From an uncultured Hyphomicrobiales bacterium (lineage in GTDB: Bacteria; Pseudomonadota; Alphaproteobacteria; Rhizobiales; Beijerinckiaceae): a stretch of 9,545 nucleotides of DNA. Position 1 is the first letter of the stretch, and every line of letters starts with the position of its first letter. Both the position numbers and the translations under genes were made by a program. The notes beneath the pieces are model-generated. The model saw nothing but the letters and a program-made list of their open reading frames with translations, made no database searches and had not been told where the DNA came from. Of this stretch, positions 1 to 5,258 are shown in pieces. Where the stretch lies: positions 1 through 9,545 of the forward strand of contig CAIWVR010000549.1 in assembly GCA_903916165.1 (NCBI GenBank), written 5' to 3'.

Positions 1-935
1 GTCTCGCTCTCGCGTCCCCTCACGCCGCCCGCGATCATTTCGGGCAGGGTGGGGAAGCTCTTGAAATCGAGCTTTCGGGCGACGTTCCAGGCCTCGCCCT
101 TGCTGGCTTCCTGAAACTTCGCATTTTTGGCGACAACCATGGTCGGCTCGGTGTCATGCGTGTGGACGACGACGCGCGTGGCCGCCTTGATGGCGGCGGG
201 ATCGATCTCCGGCTTCTTGATCGAGGACAGGTGCATGCCGGGCTCGATCCAATGTTCGAAGAAAATCGGATCGAGCGAATTGGACGCGCACAGCACGATG
301 TCGGCGCCCGCGACCGCCTCTTCCGGCTGCGCCACGGGGATGACGTCGAGGCCCAGCATCTCGCTCATGCGCGTCGCAAAAGCCTCGCGGTTCTCGCGAT
401 TGGGCGAGAAGCAGCGGACGATCTCGATTTTTCGAACCGCGCAGGCGGCGGTGAGTTGCGTCTCCGCCTGCCAGCCGGAGCCCAGGATGCCGATCGTGCG
501 CGCGTTGGCGCGCGCCATATATTTCACGCCGAGCCCGTTGGTGGCGCCGACGCGGATGTGCTGCAGCACGCCATCGGGAAAGATCGCCAGCGGTTCGCCA
601 TTATGGGTGGAAAACAGCAGCACGAGGCCCACATATCGATCATTGGGTGCCGCCGGCACCTTTACACGCCGCCGTGCATTGCCGACGAGCGGATTGGTGA
701 TGATGTCCGAATTGATGCGCACCGCGCTCACGCCCAGGGCCGGAATGACGCCATCCATCGACTTCAGGCCATAGACGGCATCATCGCTCCAGCTCGTCGG
801 CGTCACGCAATCGGAGCGCCGGCGGGAGACGCCGCGTCCCTCGGCGAGTTCGAGATAGGCCGTCTCCAGCGCCTCGATGCAATCGGGCATTGTCAGCAGC
901 TTTTCGACATCGTCGTTCGAGAGGATGAGGGTCAT
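1..935 (-). CDS. Ornithine cyclodeaminase / mu-crystallin family protein (OCD1), 3' end cut by the window
   Basis: Reading leftward from ATG at 935 there are 311 complete codons with no stop before the window edge. The start is supported by AAGGAG six bases upstream; a second ATG at 939 is in another frame. Visible parts are an N-terminal half with the LQHIRVGA segment (about 125-131), which stands where the family has its Arg-Thr-Ala-Ala motif, and a Rossmann motif GILGSGWQA (149-157) for NAD(P)(H). The C-terminal stretch LPEMIAGGVRGR (297-308) is the usual end-of-domain motif, so only about 50 residues should be missing. Family members are NAD(P)-dependent deaminating cyclases, amino-acid dehydrogenases or imine reductases, and the substrate here cannot be told. 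It is clearly homologous to the product of 2078-3214 (VRINSDIIT against IRMKSDIIT; DGVLQH and R-V-G shared), but has Asn75 where that protein has Lys71. It is probably the third gene of the operon, 33 bases after the receptor gene. Family assignment is strong; function is open. Confidence 0.9.
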   Translation of the reverse strand, partial: MTLILSNDDVEKLLTMPDCIEALETAYLELAEGRGVSRRRSDCVTPTSWSDDAVYGLKSMDGVIPALGVSAVRINSDIITNPLVGNARRRVKVPAAPNDRYVGLVLLFSTHNGEPLAIFPDGVLQHIRVGATNGLGVKYMARANARTIGILGSGWQAETQLTAACAVRKIEIVRCFSPNRENREAFATRMSEMLGLDVIPVAQPEEAVAGADIVLCASNSLDPIFFEHWIEPGMHLSSIKKPEIDPAAIKAATRVVVHTHDTEPTMVVAKNAKFQEASKGEAWNVARKLDFKSFPTLPEMIAGGVRGRESE

Positions 936-968
936 GCATGGCTCCTTGTTTTTGTTTTTCGGGGCGGC

Positions 969-2012
969 TCAGGGCGCCGCCGGACCCGAGACATGGCCGA
1001 GAATGCGCGAGACGCGGCGCACCACCTCTGGTGGCGTCGCGTAGATCTCGCCCAAGATGCGGGCGATTGCGTCGCCGGCGATCGGCTCGACCGTGAGTTT
1101 CAGGCGTTCGGCCTCGGCGACGAAGGCTGCGTCCTTCATCGTCGCGTCAAAGGCGCGGCGCAGCGTTGCGAGCCGCACGGGCGCGAGTCCCGGCGGTGCC
1201 ACGAAGGGCCGTCCCAGCGCCGTGCGCGCGAGGACCAGGCGCAGCGCATCGGTGTCCTCCTTGCTGCCGGCGGTAAGTTCGGTGGCGAGCGGCACCTGCG
1301 GGGGCACGCCGGGATCTTTCTCGAGACCGGCCTGAAACAGGATAGTCAGTTCGCTGTCGGTGTAGAGACGCGTGCGTGCCAAGGACTGGAAGGCGACGCA
1401 AATGCCCTGCACCTCATTGCGTTCCATCGCCATGACGATCTCGTTCGAGCCCGGATAGCCCTTGATCGTCTTGAATTTCATGCCGAGAAATTCGGTCAGG
1501 AATTCCGGATAGATGGCGGTGTCGGCGCCCGATCCCGTCGCGCCAACGGCGAGTTCCGTCGTGCGCAGGTCCTGCATGGTCTTGACCTTGGCGTCCTTGC
1601 GCACCGCGCAGACGCTGGTGTCCTTGTCGGGGCTGCCGATCCACCCCATTTTCTGCGGGTCGAGCAGCACATTTTGGCCGCCGAGCAGCGGCTCCAGCGG
1701 AATACCGCGATTGATCAGGCCGAACACGGTGCCGTCGCGTGGCGCGGCCGTGGCCAGATGGTTGGCGAGTTTCAGCGTCCCGGCGCCGGGCATGTTCTGC
1801 GGCGTCATGCCCGGTTCGCCCGGCATGTGGCGTGGCATGTGTCGCGCCAGCAGCCGCGCCCAGACGTCATTGGCACCACCGGGCCCGAAGCCGATCAGCA
1901 GCGAGACGGACTTGCCCTTGTAGAATTCCGCTTCGCCTTGCGCCAGGGCGTGCGAGCCGGACAGAAACGAACAGGCGAAAGCAAGGGTGAGGGCGAAGCG
2001 AACGAGCTTCAT
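969..2012 (-). CDS. Bug/TctC-family periplasmic solute receptor of tripartite tricarboxylate transporter type
   Basis: A 347-aa protein starting at ATG 2012, with GGGAGA six bases upstream. The open frame extends to 2243, but that extension runs into OCD2 and lacks signal-peptide character. Residues 1-24 form a signal peptide ending HALA, cleaved before QGEAEF. The mature N-terminus carries the family hallmark of a first beta strand followed by a Pro-Gly-Gly ligand loop (SLLIGFGPGGANDVWAR, about 36-52), then NMPGAGTLKLANHLA and APRDGT, as in TctC/Bug receptors. Such receptors bind carboxylates or related small acids in the periplasm and hand them to TctA/TctB membrane proteins. No tctA or tctB is present in this window, so it is an orphan receptor here, as is common for the family. 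It sits between two OCD-family genes on the same strand (65- and 33-base gaps), suggesting that its ligand is related to their substrate. Length is close to the usual 320-330 aa of the family. The ligand is unknown. Confidence 0.92.
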   Translation of the reverse strand: MKLVRFALTLAFACSFLSGSHALAQGEAEFYKGKSVSLLIGFGPGGANDVWARLLARHMPRHMPGEPGMTPQNMPGAGTLKLANHLATAAPRDGTVFGLINRGIPLEPLLGGQNVLLDPQKMGWIGSPDKDTSVCAVRKDAKVKTMQDLRTTELAVGATGSGADTAIYPEFLTEFLGMKFKTIKGYPGSNEIVMAMERNEVQGICVAFQSLARTRLYTDSELTILFQAGLEKDPGVPPQVPLATELTAGSKEDTDALRLVLARTALGRPFVAPPGLAPVRLATLRRAFDATMKDAAFVAEAERLKLTVEPIAGDAIARILGEIYATPPEVVRRVSRILGHVSGPAAP

Positions 2013-2044
2013 GGCTGTTCTCCCGAAAAATCGTCGGCCGTTGA

Positions 2045-2064
2045 GGGCGCGCTCGGGCGCGCCC
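2045..2064. repeat. Perfect 8-bp GC inverted repeat with 4-base loop between OCD2 and receptor genes
   Basis: GGGCGCGC at 2045-2052 and GCGCGCCC at 2057-2064 pair perfectly around a 4-base loop. On the coding (minus) strand the hairpin begins 13 bases after the OCD2 stop codon. No T-run follows directly (CTCAACGG comes next), so it is not a classic intrinsic terminator. It could act as an mRNA-stabilising or processing structure, or as a weak attenuator that sets different expression levels for the enzyme and the receptor. Confidence 0.6.
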
Positions 2065-2077
2065 CCGGTTTGTGCGA

Positions 2078-3214
2078 TCAGTCGCGAATGTCTTGCAGAA
2101 ACCATTCGGTCGGAATCTCGCGGCCCCGCTTGAGGCGCGTGGCTTCCTCGTAGACCAATCCGCCGACGGACGAGAATTGCAGGCCCTGATTGCCGACGTT
2201 GCGATAGAATGTGATCTGGTCGCGCGACGTCCGGCCCTTGCATTTGCCGGTCACGAGATCGGCGAATTCAGGCTTGTCGCCGCCCTTGCCGCGATCGTTG
2301 AAGTCGGGGCTGTCGCCGCCGAAGCCGGGCTGCGGGTTCTTTTCAGGAATGCGCTTCATCTGCTCTGTCGAGCCGCCGATATAGGCGGCGGGTGACAGGC
2401 CGCGTTCAGCCTGGAAACGCTCGGTCTGCTTCATCTGCAGTCCGGCGGTGCCCTGCCGCACGACAACGTCGAATTTGGACATGGAGGCATCCGGCATTTC
2501 ACGTCGTCCGAGATTGGTGACGTGCTGGCCGGGACGCAGCCAGTCGGCGTCATAGACGGGCTTCATGGAATCGGTCGCGCTCGACACAATGTCGACGTCG
2601 CGCAGAGCCTCCTGCGCGCTTTCGACGGCACGCACTTCGATGCCGAGGCGTTGCGACATTTCTTGCGCATAGGCTTCGCGATTTTTCGGATTGGGGCTGT
2701 AAACCTTGCACAGCTTGATGTCACGCACGCAGGAGAAGGCGTCGAGAAAGGTGCGCGCCATGCCGCCCGAACCCAGCATCCCGACAACATGCGAATCTTC
2801 GCGCGACAGATATTTCACGCCGATGCCGGCGCCGCCGCCGACGCGCATGTGCTGCAGCACACCATCGTTGATGAAGGCGAGCGGCAGGCCGTTTTTGGTG
2901 GAGATCAGATAGATCACGCCGCAATAGGTGCCCGGTTGGCCGCAATGCTTGTCTTCGGTCCAGCCGCCGTCGTCGGTCTTGGGCCAGGTGATGATGTCGG
3001 ACTTCATGCGGATGGCGAAATAGCCGTCGTTGGCACCTTCCATCGAGCCCCAGCGGAAATAGCCGTCGTCGCGATCGCAGGGGTAGTACATGTCGATCCT
3101 CGGGCGATGGATCGCGCCGCCTTCGGGCAGTTTCCGAAAGGCAGCTTCCTGCACGCGAATGCAGTCCTTCATCTGCAGGATGTCGCTGACGGTGGCATTG
3201 TCGATGATAAGCAT
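2078..3214 (-). CDS. Ornithine cyclodeaminase / mu-crystallin family protein with C-terminal insertion (OCD2)
   Basis: A 378-aa protein starting at ATG 3214, preceded by GGGAGG at a spacing of about eight bases. Features in order: an N-terminal domain with FAIRMKSDI (67-74, Lys71 being a candidate ligand-binding lysine); VLQHMRVGGG (119-128), in place of the family's Arg-Thr-Ala-Ala motif; a Rossmann motif GMLGSGGMA (145-153); and a C-terminal FADLVTGKCKGRTSRDQITF segment (about 317-336), which is a typical OCD ending. Between about 258 and 315 lies a polar insertion rich in Gly, Asp, Lys and Pro (GGDSPDFNDRGKGGDKPEF), which makes the protein longer than the usual 310-340 aa. The expected role is NAD(P)(H)-dependent conversion of an amino or imino acid, but the substrate is not identifiable and true ornithine cyclodeaminase activity should not be assumed. 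It is first in the presumed operon with the receptor and OCD1, directly behind a good -10-like element. Confidence 0.92.
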   Translation of the reverse strand: MLIIDNATVSDILQMKDCIRVQEAAFRKLPEGGAIHRPRIDMYYPCDRDDGYFRWGSMEGANDGYFAIRMKSDIITWPKTDDGGWTEDKHCGQPGTYCGVIYLISTKNGLPLAFINDGVLQHMRVGGGAGIGVKYLSREDSHVVGMLGSGGMARTFLDAFSCVRDIKLCKVYSPNPKNREAYAQEMSQRLGIEVRAVESAQEALRDVDIVSSATDSMKPVYDADWLRPGQHVTNLGRREMPDASMSKFDVVVRQGTAGLQMKQTERFQAERGLSPAAYIGGSTEQMKRIPEKNPQPGFGGDSPDFNDRGKGGDKPEFADLVTGKCKGRTSRDQITFYRNVGNQGLQFSSVGGLVYEEATRLKRGREIPTEWFLQDIRD

Positions 3215-3246
3215 GGTGCGTCCTCCCCGTATCTTTTGTTTTGGCG

Positions 3247-3252
3247 ATTATA
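3247..3252 (-). promoter_or_regulatory. Possible -10 element for the OCD2-receptor-OCD1 operon
   Basis: On the minus strand the bases read TATAAT, a perfect -10 consensus, 32 bases upstream of the OCD2 start codon. This would give a short leader of about 25 bases. The -35 position 17 bases further upstream reads ATTCCC, which is a poor match. The promoter may therefore be activator-dependent, or the -10 match may be chance. The rest of the 286-base divergent region (3215-3500) shows no gene. Confidence 0.4.
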
Positions 3253-3342
3253 GCGGGGCCAGTGCCGCTGGGAATGGCCCTCCGGAGATGAAGGATATGC
3301 TTTTTCTCCGGTTGATAGACTGGATCAGCTCCCTGAATGCAC

Positions 3343-3372
3343 TTGACGCGCGGAAAACTGCTTGAGTGTAAA
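3343..3372 (+). promoter_or_regulatory. Possible sigma-70-like promoter for the secreted protein at 3501
   Basis: TTGACG at 3343-3348 is followed after 18 bases by TGTAAA at 3367-3372. The -35 is good and the -10 moderate. It would leave a leader of about 120 bases before the ATG at 3501. It is the best plus-strand candidate in the divergent intergenic region, but the long leader and imperfect -10 keep confidence low. Confidence 0.3.
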
Positions 3373-3500
3373 AGGTTGATTTTTCTCTTCGAATCAGTCA
3401 GAAACCATCTGCCTTCGGTCTCTTGGCGGAACGCGCAGGGGTTTGGGCAGGGTCTGGCCAATGGCCTTGCGTTGGAACCGGGTAGGCCAGGAGGAATCGA

Positions 3501-3968
3501 ATGCTCGTGAAGATTTCTGCATCCACTGGCTCTGCCGCGGCACTTGTCGCCATCCTGTTTTTTGCCGGTGAAGGTCAGGCGCTGGCTGCGCCTTGCCCCT
3601 TTGGCGAGATCTACCGGCCCTCGCGCGGTGTTTGCATCAGCAAGGACGTTGCCATTCAGGCCGGCATTTACCGCCACGCCGCCAGTCCGCTGGCCGTCCC
3701 GGCGATCACCCCCAATACCGGGCGGGTGATTCCCTTACCGCCGCCAAGACCCAGATTTGAGGCACTCGCCGCCATCGAGCGTCGCGCGCCTGCAGCGCGC
3801 GCGACAGCCGCAGGTGCGCTCGCCTTTGTTCCGGAACGCGCGGCCGCGACGGTGGCGAGAGACGCCAGCCCGAAGCGCCCGGAACCCTCCAGTCCTGCAA
3901 CGGTCCTTGTCAGCCGTCCTGCCATTTCACCCTATGGCAGTCTCGTTCCGCTGGAGCCCCAGCCTTGA
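3501..3968 (+). CDS. Small secreted Pro/Ala/Arg-rich protein, function unknown
   Basis: A 155-aa protein with a strong ribosome-binding site (CCAGGAGG, about seven bases before ATG 3501). Residues 1-29 are a signal peptide with a hydrophobic core (AAALVAILFFAG) and an Ala-X-Ala type cleavage site near QALA/A. The mature part opens with CPFGEIYRPSRGVC (32-45), whose two cysteines could form a disulfide. After about residue 70 it becomes a low-complexity tail: PLPPPRPR, then Ala/Arg-rich stretches, ending LVPLEPQP. This resembles small periplasmic or wall-associated proteins seen in Hyphomicrobiales; no family function is recognised. Its tail contains a very stable DNA hairpin (3781-3805). It is transcribed away from the OCD operon and followed by another envelope protein gene on the same strand. 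Strong start signals and export features argue that it is real; its role cannot be inferred. Confidence 0.75.
   Translation: MLVKISASTGSAAALVAILFFAGEGQALAAPCPFGEIYRPSRGVCISKDVAIQAGIYRHAASPLAVPAITPNTGRVIPLPPPRPRFEALAAIERRAPAARATAAGALAFVPERAAATVARDASPKRPEPSSPATVLVSRPAISPYGSLVPLEPQP
3781..3805. repeat. Perfect 9-bp GC hairpin inside the secreted-protein gene
   Basis: GTCGCGCGC at 3781-3789 pairs with GCGCGCGAC at 3797-3805 around a 7-base loop; a shifted 7-bp pairing with a 5-base loop is also possible. It lies in the Ala/Arg-rich tail region, where such codons (GCG, CGC) favour self-complementarity, so it may be only a by-product of composition. Confidence 0.5.
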
Positions 3969-4015
3969 TGGCTGTCGCATTGCAGCAACAATTTGATCCG
4001 ATGTTTTGAAACGGC

Positions 4016-4039
4016 CCCACAAATGACCCAGCTTGTGGG
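4016..4039. repeat. 7-bp inverted repeat upstream of the lipoprotein gene
   Basis: CCCACAA at 4016-4022 and TTGTGGG at 4033-4039 are perfect inverted copies around a 10-base spacer. The repeat sits in the 110-base gap between the secreted-protein gene and the lipoprotein gene, 39 bases before the latter's start codon. It could be an operator, a leader hairpin, or a weak terminator for the upstream gene. No T-run follows. Confidence 0.4.
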
Positions 4040-4078
4040 ATGTCATATCCTCGTCGCAAAGCCCCGGGAGGTCCAAGA

Positions 4079-4345
4079 ATGCGTGTCTTGCTAGCAGCCA
4101 TGTCCGCCGCTGTCCTTTTGTCCGCCTGCGCTCCGACCACGACGCGCACGGTCTCGGCATCTTCCGAGACTTACGTCTGGGCACGCAACGACGGCCGTCG
4201 CATGGCAGGAAATCCCGAGCTTCTGCGTCAGGGACAGGCCGATCAGGCGGCTTGCCGGGCGACGGCGAGCACGTCGGGCACGCTCAATCTGCAGGTGTTC
4301 GCCAGCTGCATGGCAGCGCGCGGCTATTCCCCCCGGCAGGTGTAA
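4079..4345 (+). CDS. Small outer-membrane-type lipoprotein, function unknown
   Basis: An 88-aa protein. ATG 4079 is chosen over the in-frame ATG at 4040 because GGGAGG lies seven bases before it and because it begins a clean lipoprotein signal peptide. That signal is MR followed by a hydrophobic core and the lipobox LSAC, with Cys17 as the acylated residue. Ala at +2 after the cysteine suggests sorting to the outer membrane. The mature part is about 70 residues with a Thr/Ser-rich linker (APTTTRTVSASSE). Two further cysteines, in QAACRAT and ASCMAARGY, may form a disulfide. The C-terminal CMAARGY pattern is typical of small bacterial envelope proteins with a terminal Cys-Met-x-x-[RK]-G motif. 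No enzymatic role is visible. It lies between a secreted protein and an Ntn-hydrolase candidate on the same strand. Confidence 0.85.
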   Translation: MRVLLAAMSAAVLLSACAPTTTRTVSASSETYVWARNDGRRMAGNPELLRQGQADQAACRATASTSGTLNLQVFASCMAARGYSPRQV

Positions 4346-4356
4346 GGCAGCTTTCC

Positions 4357-4384
4357 AGAGCCGTGGCGGCTTGCACCCGGCTCT
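4357..4384 (+). terminator. Weak terminator-like inverted repeat after the lipoprotein gene
   Basis: AGAGCCG at 4357-4363 pairs with CGGCTCT at 4378-4384 around a 14-base loop, 11 bases after the TAA stop of the lipoprotein gene. The tail reads TGTCCC rather than a run of T, so intrinsic termination would be weak. The right arm overlaps by one base the -35 of the candidate promoter that follows. Confidence 0.35.
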
Positions 4385-4412
4385 TGTCCCGCTTGGAACA
4401 ATGGATCATAAT
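4384..4412 (+). promoter_or_regulatory. Candidate sigma-70-like promoter for the Ntn-hydrolase gene
   Basis: TTGTCC (4384-4389), a 17-base spacer and CATAAT (4407-4412) form a plausible promoter, with transcription expected near 4419. This leaves a leader of about 95 bases to the TTG start at 4514, or about 32 bases to the alternative GTG at 4451. The placement right after a terminator-like repeat fits an independent transcription unit. Confidence 0.45.
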
Positions 4413-4513
4413 CCAGTCCGTTTTTCGGTCTGTAAGAAGGGCGCGCGCAGGTGCGTGCTCGCGTGCGACTGGGGTGTGCAGGCGTCGCTCGCCGTGCCCG
4501 TGATGGTCTCGCT

Positions 4514-5257
4514 TTGACGATTGTTATTTCCATTTCGGTACAGGATGGCGTGGTTCTCGCGTCCGACAGTGCCGTTGAGCACCGCGGGCAGGTTTATTAT
4601 TCCGCCGAAAAGACCCTGCAGCTCATCAAGGGCCTGCCCATTGGCGTGTTGATCGCAGGGGACGCTGCCATCAACAACAAGGCCTTCATCGACGTCCTGA
4701 AGGATTTTGGCGCGCAATGCGCTGGCCGGAACGGGGCGGGCGGTTTCGACCGCAACACCTACACCGTCGAGGGCGTCGTGCGCCGGCTGCAGGATTATCT
4801 GCGCTCGATGGCGCCGATGCAGGTCGCCAAGCTGCGCTCGACGCTGATCATTGCTGGCTATTCCGCAGGCTCTGACACGCCGGAGGTCTGGAACCTGATC
4901 TTCGACTCGTCCGAGGGCATCAGCGTCTCGCAGATCTGGTCGCCGACCGAATATGGCGTCTGCTGGGAAGGGTCGGGAGAATGCCTGCACCGGCTGATGA
5001 GCGATGAATTCACCACCGGGGCCGATGGCGAGAATGACATGTCCAGCCCCACTTTGGTGACGCCCGGCATGCCGATCCACGACGCCATCGCCCTGACTCG
5101 CTTCCTGATGGACGCCACGATCGGCTATGTCCGTTTTCGGGTCGACCTGCAGCCCAAGACGGTTGGCGGCCCGGTCGATATGGCGGTCATCACCCGGCAC
5201 GAGGGGTTTCGCTGGGTGCAGCGCAAGAAGCTGTCCGGGCCGTCGGCCGGGCGTTAG
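4514..5257 (+). CDS. Proteasome-like Ntn-hydrolase family protein (candidate)
   Basis: From TTG 4514 the protein is 247 aa and begins Met-Thr-Ile-Val-Ile. If the Met is removed, Thr becomes residue 1. The next segment, VQDGVVLASDSA, puts Asp at position 17, the proteasome beta-subunit position, and AEK puts Lys at 32, one off the family's Lys33. An IAGDAA turn (about 46-51) resembles the family's glycine-containing oxyanion loop. Known members are N-terminal-nucleophile hydrolases in which the terminal Thr cleaves amide bonds, and many bacterial relatives are uncharacterised. The context is not that of Anbu or of the actinobacterial proteasome: no ATPase, transglutaminase or ATP-grasp gene is nearby. 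The frame stays open upstream to GTG 4451, which has AAGAAGG ten bases before it, but the added residues are Arg-rich and unlike the rest, so TTG is preferred. TTG itself has only a weak GATGG site. No signal peptide is seen, so a cytoplasmic location is likely. The stop is one base from the convergent methyltransferase stop. Confidence 0.7.
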   Translation: MTIVISISVQDGVVLASDSAVEHRGQVYYSAEKTLQLIKGLPIGVLIAGDAAINNKAFIDVLKDFGAQCAGRNGAGGFDRNTYTVEGVVRRLQDYLRSMAPMQVAKLRSTLIIAGYSAGSDTPEVWNLIFDSSEGISVSQIWSPTEYGVCWEGSGECLHRLMSDEFTTGADGENDMSSPTLVTPGMPIHDAIALTRFLMDATIGYVRFRVDLQPKTVGGPVDMAVITRHEGFRWVQRKKLSGPSAGR

Positions 5258-5258
5258 C

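Noticed and set aside
156..2153. A 665-codon plus-strand open frame, with a 215-codon frame at 127-774 beside it
   Set aside because: It lies antisense to OCD1, the receptor and the end of OCD2, whose minus-strand products match known families. Its product is rich in Arg, His, Asp and Ala, as expected for the reverse of GC-rich coding DNA, and shows no domain.
3455..3470. Sigma-54-like TGGC...TTGC pattern upstream of 3501
   Set aside because: The distance between the GG and GC elements is one base too long for a sigma-54 promoter, which needs strict spacing.
2522..3677. Open frames antisense to or frame-shifted within OCD2 (2522-3253 plus, 2721-3677 minus)
   Set aside because: OCD2 explains this DNA with a conserved product and a good ribosome-binding site. 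The others give compositionally biased peptides; the minus-strand frame at 2721-3677 also crosses the divergent promoter region.
4040..4078. ATG 4040 as the start of the lipoprotein
   Set aside because: It would put 13 Pro/Arg-rich residues before the signal peptide and lacks the strong GGGAGG found before ATG 4079.
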